The notes under the pieces are model-generated. The model made no database searches. It saw nothing but the letters and a program-made list of their open reading frames with translations, and was not told the DNA's origin. From positions 1 through 5,828 of the forward strand of contig JAPUJL010000309.1 of the NCBI GenBank assembly GCA_027296185.1: 5,828 nt of DNA, read 5' to 3'. Below are positions 1-5,828 of the stretch, in pieces. The DNA is from SAR324 cluster bacterium (lineage in GTDB: Bacteria; SAR324; JACQKK01). Both the position numbers and the translations under genes were made by a program. Each line of letters opens with the position of its first letter. Position 1 is the stretch's first letter.

Positions 1-28
1 TTGGACGCGCGGCTGGCGCAAGTCCGCC

Positions 29-337
29 GTGGGCAAAACCAACGTGGTTTCGCTGCTCGGTTACCGCAAGAATCATCCCCGCGCCCCAGCGCAGCAGGCG
101 GGCTTCCGCGAGCGGCGCAGCATGGCGCTGGCGTTCGCCACCGCCGAGCAGGGCGAGGCCGAGGAGCTGATCAAGTTGCTGCGCGGCGAGGGAATGCGCC
201 CGGTGCTCGTCACGGCCAAAACTGCCGACGGACAGCATCGCGTGCGGTTCGAAATTCGGCTCGCTCATCACGAGGCAGAGCAGGCCAAACCCCTGATCAA
301 CTGGTTCAAGCTCAAACAGGGGAAGACGCCGAACTGA
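29..337 (+). CDS. Small hypothetical protein, or C-terminal end of a longer gene
   Basis: Product not recognised. From the GTG at 29 the reading frame encodes 102 residues and ends at the TGA at 335-337. The same frame is open back to the window's left edge (adding W-T-R-G-W-R-K-S-A), so this may be the tail of a longer protein. The GTG start is favoured because the resulting N terminus (GKTNVVSLLGYRK) resembles the 'NVVSL..YR' opening common in short proteobacterial proteins; this is a recollection, not a search, and no convincing Shine-Dalgarno precedes it. An ATG at 122 is a further alternative, giving about 71 residues. The protein is basic and soluble, with no membrane segment. The second half alternates a charged helix (GEAEELIKLLRGEGM), a strand-like stretch (RPVLVTAKT), another strand (HRVRFEIRL) and a C-terminal helix rich in Lys, suggesting a small alpha/beta fold. 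It is separated from the downstream operon by 168 bp and is probably a separate unit. Confidence 0.5.
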   Translation: MGKTNVVSLLGYRKNHPRAPAQQAGFRERRSMALAFATAEQGEAEELIKLLRGEGMRPVLVTAKTADGQHRVRFEIRLAHHEAEQAKPLINWFKLKQGKTPN

Positions 338-410
338 TCCCATCCGGCGGGCGGGGTACGGGCGCCTAACCGCGCCGGCGCCGCGAATGGGCCGCCGACA
401 GATCGCCCAG

Positions 411-425
411 GCCGGCAGCGCCGGC
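411..425. repeat. Short perfect inverted repeat (GCCGGC-AGC-GCCGGC)
   Basis: Two copies of GCCGGC flank a three-base AGC spacer, giving a perfect 6-bp all-GC stem with a 3-nt loop in the leader region about 80 bp before the kinase start. GCCGGC is itself a palindrome, so this is equally a direct repeat. There is no run of T after it, so it is not a standard intrinsic terminator. In GC-rich DNA such words occur by chance, and the function, if any, is unknown. Confidence 0.4.
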
Positions 426-493
426 TACCACCCGCGGGCGATTAATTTCCGGGTCATCCCGATCCCCATCCAGAGGCCGGAACAGCGCGGCCC

Positions 494-497
494 GGAG
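494..497 (+). promoter_or_regulatory. Ribosome binding site of the kinase gene
   Basis: GGAG lies 8 nt before the ATG at 506, a normal Shine-Dalgarno spacing. It is the clearest ribosome binding site in the window and supports 506 as the start of the histidine kinase. Confidence 0.65.
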
Positions 498-505
498 CAG
501 CGAGG

Positions 506-2203
506 ATGCGCCAGCCAGAGCCCGAGACCCACGCGGCCAACCTGCAGCCGTTACGCAGCCTGGCGCTGTTCGATTCCTTCAGCGAGCGGGAGCTGGAACA
601 GATCGCCAAGTGCTGCACGCTCGCCCGCTACGGTGAGGGAGAAACGCTGGTCAGGGAAGGCGATCCACCCGATGGCCGGGTCTACTTCCTGCTCGCCGGG
701 CAGGTTTCCGTATTCGTCAACGAGAAGTTCATTCTCTCCCTCAACCGCCGCGGCGACATCATCGGCGAGATGAGCCTGATCGGCGAGGAGCCGCGCTCCG
801 CCACGGTGCGGGCGGACGATCCCTCCGAATTCCTCGTGTTGCGCTCGGTGATCGATATGGTGGAAGACAGCGACCCCGATTACCGCCTGCGCTACTACTT
901 CACGCGCATGTTTTCCGCGATCCTCAGCGAAAAGCTGCGGCTCACCTCCGACCGCGCGAAGCTGTACGAGGAGGCCGTGTTACACAGCCGCGATGTGGAG
1001 GCTCACAGCTCCGATCTGGAGGAGCGCATCGCCCACAACCTGCGGCAGATCCGGCTTTACTCGCACCTGGTGGACACGGCCAAGGACGCTATTCTCATCG
1101 CGAACCTGGAGGGGATCGTCGAGAGCGCCAATCCATCCTTCGCGGAAACCTTCGCCATTCCCGTTGCCGATGCCCCGGGAATGAGCCTGCACGAATTACT
1201 GGGGCTGGCCCGGGACGGCGCGCCGGACTGGGCGGCAGTCGCCGCCGCCGCAACGGACGATGGTTGGAGCGGCGAGGTCGCCGTCCGCGCCGCCGGGGGC
1301 CCGGAAATACCCGCCGACTGCACCGTCTCCCTCGTTCACGACGGGGAGCGGGTGCCCCTGGCCTATTCCGTGCTGCTGCGGGACATCCGCGAGCGCAAGG
1401 CCTACCAGCAGAGAATTCGGAAGCAACAGGAGGAACTGGAGGGGGCCTACCGGGAGCTCCAATCCCTGGAAACCATGAAGGATCACTTCCTCACCCGCAT
1501 CTCCCACGAGTTGCGCACGCCGTTGGCCGGCCTGCTGGGTTCCCTGGAGCTGCTGACGACGCCCGGCATGGTCGACCCGGAGGAACGGGACTCGTTCGTG
1601 GAGATAATCTACCGCGAGGCTGGCCGGCTCGGCGAGTTGGTGGACCGGCTGCTGGCCATCTCCAAGCTGGAAAGCGGTCAGATGTTGCTGCGCTTCGAGT
1701 CTATTTGCATTGGCGATCTGATCCACCTGGAAATGGGCACCTTCCACGAGCGCGCCAAACAGAAGGGGATTGTGCTGGAATTCGAGCGGCCGGCCGGCGA
1801 GTGGCCGGTGACCTGCGATCCGGAGCAGATTCGCGCGGCGGTCCGCCAGATACTCGACAACGCTGTCACCTACACCGCCGAGGGCCGGATTGCGCTCAGC
1901 GTTTCCCAAACGGAGACCGATACCCTGTTGCGGGTCTCCGACACGGGCCCGGGCATCGCACCGGACCGCCAGGGCTCCCTATTCGTCACCGTGGCGCCCT
2001 TCGGGCGGGATCCCGGACCGGAGGAAGGCTTCGGCTTGGGCTTGCCCCTAAGTAACTTGATCGTGAAGGCCCATTCCGGCAAAATTTGGGTGGAATCCGA
2101 AGCCGGATCGGGCTCGACCTTTTTCGTCAGCCTGCCCAGGACTCCCACGATGGCACGGGAGACCTTCACCGCATCCCGGAACCCGACGGATGGCATTCGG
2201 TAA
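506..2203 (+). CDS. Soluble sensor histidine kinase with cyclic-nucleotide-binding and PAS-like domains
   Basis: Predicted cytoplasmic histidine kinase of 565 residues. Residues 15-120 form a cNMP-binding domain of the CRP/PKA regulatory-subunit type: the phosphate-binding cassette runs I-G-E-M-S-L-I-G-E-E-P-R-S-A-T-V (86-101), with E88, R97 and S98 where CRP has E72, R82 and S83, so cAMP or cGMP binding is plausible. Helical residues 127-185 lead into a PAS-like domain (about 183-296; D-A-I-L-I-A-N-L-E-G-I-V-E-S-A-N-P-S-F is typical), and a coiled coil (298-325) joins the HisKA helix with phospho-acceptor H334 in S-H-E-L-R-T-P-L. The HATPase_c domain has the N box (N452 in D-N-A-V-T-Y), G1 (D479-T-G-P-G-I) and G2 (G508-F-G-L-G-L); its F box is weak. 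There is no membrane segment, signal peptide, receiver or output domain. The ATG at 506 has a good ribosome binding site. The gene ends inside the next gene's start (14-bp overlap), so it should be co-transcribed with the adenylate cyclase. The ligand and the partner response regulator are inferred or unknown. Confidence 0.92.
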   Translation: MRQPEPETHAANLQPLRSLALFDSFSERELEQIAKCCTLARYGEGETLVREGDPPDGRVYFLLAGQVSVFVNEKFILSLNRRGDIIGEMSLIGEEPRSATVRADDPSEFLVLRSVIDMVEDSDPDYRLRYYFTRMFSAILSEKLRLTSDRAKLYEEAVLHSRDVEAHSSDLEERIAHNLRQIRLYSHLVDTAKDAILIANLEGIVESANPSFAETFAIPVADAPGMSLHELLGLARDGAPDWAAVAAAATDDGWSGEVAVRAAGGPEIPADCTVSLVHDGERVPLAYSVLLRDIRERKAYQQRIRKQQEELEGAYRELQSLETMKDHFLTRISHELRTPLAGLLGSLELLTTPGMVDPEERDSFVEIIYREAGRLGELVDRLLAISKLESGQMLLRFESICIGDLIHLEMGTFHERAKQKGIVLEFERPAGEWPVTCDPEQIRAAVRQILDNAVTYTAEGRIALSVSQTETDTLLRVSDTGPGIAPDRQGSLFVTVAPFGRDPGPEEGFGLGLPLSNLIVKAHSGKIWVESEAGSGSTFFVSLPRTPTMARETFTASRNPTDGIR

Positions 2204-5054
2204 GCTACGCGGCCGCGCAGACCCCAAGCCTGCGCCCTCCTCGGGTGGCGCGGGGACGAATTCGTCCGGCCTCGCGGCGCAGTTGCGGCAGGGGATCAAG
2301 CTGCCGCCCGACCGGCTCGGGATGCTGAAGGAGGGCTACCAGAAGGGGTTGGAGTTCTTCGAGACATTCAACGAGTCGCGCCTCAAGCTGGCCTTCACCT
2401 CCTTCGACGAGGACATGCGCAAGGCGCTGTTTGAAGTGCTCTTCCTGCTCCACGTCAACGATCCCTCGTTCGCCCAGCTCAAGTTCACCGGAACCAAGCG
2501 GGAGCGGGTGCGGGGGATTCAGAAGGAAGTGCCCTTCGAGGCGACTGCCGATTTGTACGTCGAGGGCGCTCCCCACGGCGTGCAAGGGATCGATCAGGTA
2601 TCCGCGGTATTTCGCGATCAGTTCGAGGCCTACATCAAGGAAGTCTTCGGGATGCCCATCGTCGGGCAGTCCACGTACGGCTACTGCCCCATCACGAGCA
2701 TCCATTCGCTGGGTTCCATCGGCACGGTCGGCCACAAATCCCTGGCTTCAGACCTGGACTTGCAGGTGCAGTACGATCTGGAACCCTTCCTGTTCGATGG
2801 CTCCGGCTGGAACGACGGCACGTTCAAGCAAGCGATGCGCAAGGAGCAGGAGTTCATCGTGCATCGCCTGCGCGCTCAACAGCAGTTGCCCGCCTCGGCG
2901 CTGCAGGACCCCAAAGTCAAGGAGACCCTCCTCGGCAAGGCCCGGGCCGCGCTGAGCAAGACGTACCCCACGATCTTCCGCTATCTCTTCGCCAACGGCG
3001 CCGGCCAGGATGTGGCGGCCCTGATCTCCGAGCCCGGAGCGCACGGCAAGATCGTGCACGAGCTGATCCAGCTCATGAAGCGCAACGTCCGCCTGACCCA
3101 GGGCGAGGAGCTGAAAAAGAAGGAGGCGCTGCTGAAGGAGCGGCTCAACCGCGTGCAGAACTACGTCTTCGAAAAGTTCCCGTCGGCGGAGATTTACCTG
3201 TTCAGCAGCACCAACGACAATTACCGCCGCGGGTACCACGGCACCACCCTGGAGTCCAAGGAGGCGTCCGGGTCGGCCTATCAGTTGATCCTGAACTACG
3301 AGACGTTGATGCCGGGCATTCAGATGACGCCGATGGTGCCCACCCACTTCCTCGTCCCCCAGCAGATCAACGACGATCCCGCCCGCTACGACCGGATCAT
3401 GGACTACATCCGGTTCGACTCGCTGGAAGTGTACTCCGGCGTGCGCACTCGGGCGGTGAACCTGGGGCGCGTGCCGGACCTGGACCTCAAGTACGTGGCG
3501 GGTCACGGGGGCGCGGTCTATTGGGAGGCATTCAAGGCCTCCTCGGGCAACCTGCCCAAGGCCATCCTGAACCTGTTCCGCTACGAGATGCTGCTTGACC
3601 CGCGCTTCTCCAAGACGATCATTCAGATGATCAAGGAGCCGGAAGGATTCAACAAGTTGGTCTCGCCCAAGCCGGAGGACGAGCAGAAGGACATTCAGGA
3701 AATGGTGGACAACAAGACCGGCATTCCCAGCTGGGCCTTGTTGGAGGTCGAGAAGATGTTCCCCCTCCTGCTACAGGATCCTTGGTGGCTGCGCTTCAAG
3801 GCGCTGAAGATCGGGTACGGCGAGGCGGACGGGGTGCCCGGGCTCGAGCCCGCGGACCGGCGGCGCATCTCCAAGGTGATCGATCTGGCCTTTGCGCTGC
3901 ACGTGCGGATTTCCGACGTGTTCACCAAGCCGGGGGACACGCGGTCTTTCGACACCCACCGGGAGCAGGTGCTGATCGAATTTCTGCGGCGGGCCTTTCC
4001 GCCCGTTTCGCCCAAGCGGACTTTCCTGGAGCACCTATTCGTCGGCGGAATCCACGCGGTCAACGAGTTCGAGAGCGAGTTGCGGGACCTCTTCAAGGCG
4101 ACTCTGGCCCGGGCCAATAAGAAGATCGCCAAGTTCAACATTCAAGGGGAGGGCAATCAGAAGGAATTCGAGATCTGGTTCCACTACTACCAGCTCAACT
4201 TCGAGCCGGCGCCCAACGTCATCCAGCGCACGATCATGAACCACCTCAAGGTGCCGCGGGGCCGGGTGCGAGTGGGGTTCGAGCCGGGCAAGGGCTGGAT
4301 TTTTGCCTCGGTGCAGAAGGAATCGAGCCTCGGCAAACGGTTCGACACTTTCGGGATGCTGGATCACCTGCCTGACGAGGTGGTGCTGGTGGAAGGGGTG
4401 GGGTTCCTCAGCGGGCTCGCCCACTGCATCATCAACGGCTACTACGGCATCGTGAACAAGGGCACCCTGAAGGAAACCCACACGGTGCTGGAATTCGATC
4501 CCAAGGCAATGGATCTGGGCAACCGCATCGACAACGCCATGGCCTTCATCCGCCCGGATCAGGTAGAGCGCATCCTGCACCTGGTGTTGGAGTTCTTCCC
4601 TTACCAGCCCTACCACTACATGGATTGCATCCGCCTGAAGCGGGCGGTCACCGAGGTGCTCGTCTTCATGAACCTGCTGAAGTTCGGCCGGCTGTCCATT
4701 CTGTACCGGGACAATCTGCGCACCTGGTACTGCGATGAGATCGATCATCCCGATATCTTCAAATTGGCCCAGCGCTACAATCGCGCGCCCCGTGAAATGC
4801 TGATGGCCAAACCCCTCCACTTGAGCCTGGCCAAGTTCTTCAAGAGCAAGGGCATCCGCCTGGACAACGTGGCGCTGGCCACCTGGCTCAACCCCAACAG
4901 CGTCGAGACCAACCATTCGGCCGGGCAGGTCGTCCAGAAGGAGCAGCATCTGGCCGGCGAGCTGGAGCAGGTGATCCGCCGCGTCCATACGCCCAAGCCC
5001 GCGCCCCCTACCGAAGGCGATGGGGCGGGTGAGGGCGAAGCCGCCGCCCAGTGA
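2190..5054 (+). CDS. cyaA: Class I adenylate cyclase (CyaA family)
   Basis: Predicted to convert ATP to 3',5'-cAMP and pyrophosphate in the cytoplasm. Residues 54-98 match the class I N-terminal domain (F-N-E-S-R-L-K-L-A-F, then L-L-H-V-N-D-P). The nucleotidyltransferase signature is G175-S-I-G-T-V-G-H-K-S-L-A-S-D188-L-D190, matching E. coli CyaA G-S-T-S-S-V-G-Q-S-C-S-S-D-L-D with both metal-binding aspartates kept. Further colinear matches, from memory of E. coli CyaA, are A-E-I-Y-L-F-S-S (333-340), S-G-S-A-Y-Q-L-I-L-N-Y-E (360-371), M-V-P-T-H-F-L-V-P (382-390) and G-N-L-P-K-A-I-L-N-L-F-R-Y-E (453-466). At 954 residues it is longer than the E. coli enzyme (848). Some of the extra length is about 110 residues inserted between the DLD motif and the next shared block. 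The C-terminal half (about 660-915) does not obviously resemble the PTS-responsive regulatory region of enteric CyaA. The first 30 residues and the last 25 are low-complexity and probably disordered. The ATG at 2190 is chosen because it overlaps the kinase end; its ribosome binding site is weak, suggesting translational coupling. Activity is inferred. Confidence 0.9.
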   Translation: MAFGKLRGRADPKPAPSSGGAGTNSSGLAAQLRQGIKLPPDRLGMLKEGYQKGLEFFETFNESRLKLAFTSFDEDMRKALFEVLFLLHVNDPSFAQLKFTGTKRERVRGIQKEVPFEATADLYVEGAPHGVQGIDQVSAVFRDQFEAYIKEVFGMPIVGQSTYGYCPITSIHSLGSIGTVGHKSLASDLDLQVQYDLEPFLFDGSGWNDGTFKQAMRKEQEFIVHRLRAQQQLPASALQDPKVKETLLGKARAALSKTYPTIFRYLFANGAGQDVAALISEPGAHGKIVHELIQLMKRNVRLTQGEELKKKEALLKERLNRVQNYVFEKFPSAEIYLFSSTNDNYRRGYHGTTLESKEASGSAYQLILNYETLMPGIQMTPMVPTHFLVPQQINDDPARYDRIMDYIRFDSLEVYSGVRTRAVNLGRVPDLDLKYVAGHGGAVYWEAFKASSGNLPKAILNLFRYEMLLDPRFSKTIIQMIKEPEGFNKLVSPKPEDEQKDIQEMVDNKTGIPSWALLEVEKMFPLLLQDPWWLRFKALKIGYGEADGVPGLEPADRRRISKVIDLAFALHVRISDVFTKPGDTRSFDTHREQVLIEFLRRAFPPVSPKRTFLEHLFVGGIHAVNEFESELRDLFKATLARANKKIAKFNIQGEGNQKEFEIWFHYYQLNFEPAPNVIQRTIMNHLKVPRGRVRVGFEPGKGWIFASVQKESSLGKRFDTFGMLDHLPDEVVLVEGVGFLSGLAHCIINGYYGIVNKGTLKETHTVLEFDPKAMDLGNRIDNAMAFIRPDQVERILHLVLEFFPYQPYHYMDCIRLKRAVTEVLVFMNLLKFGRLSILYRDNLRTWYCDEIDHPDIFKLAQRYNRAPREMLMAKPLHLSLAKFFKSKGIRLDNVALATWLNPNSVETNHSAGQVVQKEQHLAGELEQVIRRVHTPKPAPPTEGDGAGEGEAAAQ

Positions 5055-5458
5055 GCACTGCGTTCGTCCTTTTGATCTTCTTCGGCGCCCTGGCCTACGC
5101 CGCTTACGCACTCCGCAAGCCCATCGCCGCGCCACGTGTCCCCGCGGTCCCGTCCGGCGATCTGACCACCCGCGTCACGGACGTGCTTCGCGAGGTTCCG
5201 CTGGGCAAGGTGATCACCTTCGCGGCGCTGGCGGCCCGCGCCGGCGCCTCAGGCGACGCGATGCTGGTGGGCAAGGTGGTGCGTGCCCTGGCGGGAAGGG
5301 AGGAAGTTCCCTGGTGGCGGGCGGTGCGGCGGTATGCCGGCGTGGGGCTGGTGCCCCCCACGGCGGAGGGGGAACGGCAGCGCCGCATGCTGGATGCGGA
5401 GGGAGTGGTCTGCGGCGAAAAGGGCATTCACCTCGCCCGCTACGAATGGCGCCCCTGA
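5051..5458 (+). CDS. Membrane-anchored alkyltransferase-like (Atl/MGMT-domain) protein lacking the acceptor cysteine
   Basis: The 135-residue product has two parts. Residues 4-21 (A-F-V-L-L-I-F-F-G-A-L-A-Y-A-A-Y-A-L) form one hydrophobic helix followed by R22-K23; under the positive-inside rule the rest would face the cytoplasm. Residues 38-134 match the C-terminal DNA-binding domain of O6-alkylguanine-DNA alkyltransferases: V-P-L-G-K-V-I-T-F-A-A-L-A (49-61), a helix-turn-helix with the probable arginine finger R78 (V-G-K-V-V-R), then L-D-A-E-G-V (114-119) and the terminal Y-E-W. The catalytic P-C-H-R-V is replaced by P87-W-W-R-A, so no alkyl transfer is possible. Cys-to-Trp is typical of Atl proteins such as E. 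coli YbaZ (P-W-H-R), which bind alkylated guanine and recruit nucleotide excision repair; loss of the His as well is less usual. The GTG start shares GTGA with the cyclase TGA (4-bp overlap), and no other start codon lies between it and the domain, so the N-terminal helix should be real. Whether it acts in DNA repair is uncertain. Confidence 0.85.
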   Translation: MSTAFVLLIFFGALAYAAYALRKPIAAPRVPAVPSGDLTTRVTDVLREVPLGKVITFAALAARAGASGDAMLVGKVVRALAGREEVPWWRAVRRYAGVGLVPPTAEGERQRRMLDAEGVVCGEKGIHLARYEWRP

Positions 5459-5515
5459 ACCCCTTCCGCCGAGGCCTGCACGTCAAGCGAAGAGTAATTG
5501 CGCGGTGGCCAGGGT
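5459..5515. other. Convergent intergenic gap
   Basis: These 57 bp separate the end of the plus-strand operon from the end of the minus-strand glycosyltransferase gene. A bidirectional terminator would be expected here, but no GC-rich stem followed by a T-run is visible on either strand. Termination may be Rho-dependent or lie inside the neighbouring coding sequence. Confidence 0.5.
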
Positions 5516-5828
5516 TCAATCCAGCGCTTCCCGATAGACCCGCACCGTACGGCGGGCATGCTCCGCCCAGGAAAACTCGGCCGCCCGCGCCAGCCCCCGC
5601 CGCACCAGGGTCTCGCGCAAGGCCCCATCGGTGAGTACACGGGCCAGCTCCTGGGCGAAGGCCTCCGGCTCGCGGGGCGGCACGGTGAGTCCCGCGCCGC
5701 CCAACCCCTCCGGGAGCGCGCCGGCCTCCGCGGCGACGACGGGCGTGCCGCAGCCCATGGCCTCAAGAGCTGGAAGGCCGAACCCCTCGTCCAGGGACGG
5801 GCACACCACCACCGCCGCGGCGCGGTAC
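5516..5828 (-). CDS. Glycosyltransferase, GT4-type (GT-B fold), C-terminal fragment
   Basis: Only the last 103 codons are in the window; the frame is open across the right edge, so the gene's start lies beyond 5828. The fragment begins Y-R-A-A-A-V-V-V-C-P-S and carries the hallmark nucleotide-sugar-binding stretch E-G-F-G-L-P-A-L-E (the E-x7-E motif of retaining GT-B glycosyltransferases), followed by A-M-G-C-G-T-P-V-V-A and the usual E-A-G-A-L-P-E-G-L. It ends with the typical helical tail (W-A-E-H-A-R-R-T-V-R-V-Y-R-E-A-L-D). Such enzymes move a sugar from an NDP-sugar donor to a lipid, polysaccharide or other acceptor at the cytoplasmic face of the membrane. The fragment holds none of the N-terminal acceptor-binding domain, so the substrate cannot be predicted. 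It is convergent with the cyclase operon and most likely belongs to an unrelated cell-surface polysaccharide locus or similar. The stop is the TGA complementary to 5516-5518. Confidence 0.88.
   Translation of the reverse strand, partial: YRAAAVVVCPSLDEGFGLPALEAMGCGTPVVAAEAGALPEGLGGAGLTVPPREPEAFAQELARVLTDGALRETLVRRGLARAAEFSWAEHARRTVRVYREALD

Larger units (their letters stand above)
338..505. other. Intergenic region upstream of the kinase-cyclase operon
   Basis: This 168-bp gap must hold any promoter or leader for the three-gene operon, unless transcription reads through from the left. It contains several GC-rich self-complementary words: GGCGCC at 361-366 and again at 377-382, a perfect 6-bp stem with a 3-nt loop at 411-425, and CCCGCGGG at 431-438. 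The only AT-rich patch is ATTAATTT at 441-448; it could mark a promoter, but no matching -35 element is visible at a proper distance. No T-tract follows any hairpin, so no intrinsic terminator for the first gene is supported. No CRP-like TGTGA-N6-TCACA site was seen. Confidence 0.5.

Noticed and set aside
361..382. GGCGCC pair as a transcription terminator of the first gene
   Set aside because: The stem is only 6 bp with a 10-nt loop, flanking bases do not extend it, and no T-run follows.
441..448. ATTAATTT as a sigma-70 -10 element for the operon
   Set aside because: The match to TATAAT is poor and the bases 15-19 nt upstream are GC-only with no -35 likeness, so a promoter call is not supported.
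387..773. Plus-strand open frame of 128 codons overlapping the kinase start
   Set aside because: Its translation is low-complexity, rich in Ser/Arg/Pro, as expected from an alternative frame of GC-rich coding DNA, and it overlaps the well-supported cNMP-binding domain.
1196..1909. Minus-strand open frame (237 codons) opposite the kinase
   Set aside because: It is antisense to the HisKA/HATPase motifs and its composition is that of a shadow frame.
4035..5135. Long minus-strand open frame (366 codons) opposite the cyclase
   Set aside because: It is antisense to conserved cyclase sequence and has no recognisable motif; long antisense frames are common in GC-rich genes.
5509..5527. GGGTTCAATCC resembles the T-arm of a tRNA
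   Set aside because: The flanking bases do not pair as a T-stem (only the closing and outer pairs match), no other tRNA arms are present, and the stretch overlaps the stop of the glycosyltransferase gene.

Overview
The window is a uniformly GC-rich piece of bacterial chromosome. The best phylogenetic clue is a class I (enterobacterial CyaA-type) adenylate cyclase. That family is concentrated in Gammaproteobacteria and is also found in some deltaproteobacterial lineages, so a high-GC, non-enteric gammaproteobacterium or a related group is the most likely source. No genus can be named from the sequence.

Layout. The 3' part of the window's first gene (a small protein of unknown function, or the tail of a longer one) ends at 337. 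A gap of about 170 bp (338-505) follows, containing GC-rich palindromes and a good ribosome binding site but no clear promoter. Three plus-strand genes then run without gaps as an apparent operon: a soluble sensor histidine kinase with an N-terminal cyclic-nucleotide-binding domain and a PAS-like domain (506-2203); a 954-residue class I adenylate cyclase whose start overlaps the kinase end by 14 bp (2190-5054); and a small protein joining one N-terminal membrane helix to an alkyltransferase-like (MGMT/Atl) domain that has lost its acceptor cysteine, overlapping the cyclase stop by 4 bp (5051-5458). A 57-bp gap separates this from a convergent minus-strand gene of which only the C-terminal part is inside the window, a GT-B fold (GT4-type) glycosyltransferase (5516-5828).

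How the genes may work together. The central unit appears to make and sense a cyclic nucleotide in one transcript: the cyclase would make cAMP, and the kinase's N-terminal domain keeps the residues expected for cAMP/cGMP binding. The kinase could therefore convert cAMP level into phosphorelay output, possibly as feedback on the cyclase, but no response regulator is present in the window. The membrane-anchored Atl-like protein is the least expected member; its place in the operon is clear, its role is not. No RNA gene, CRISPR array, insertion sequence or attachment site was found.
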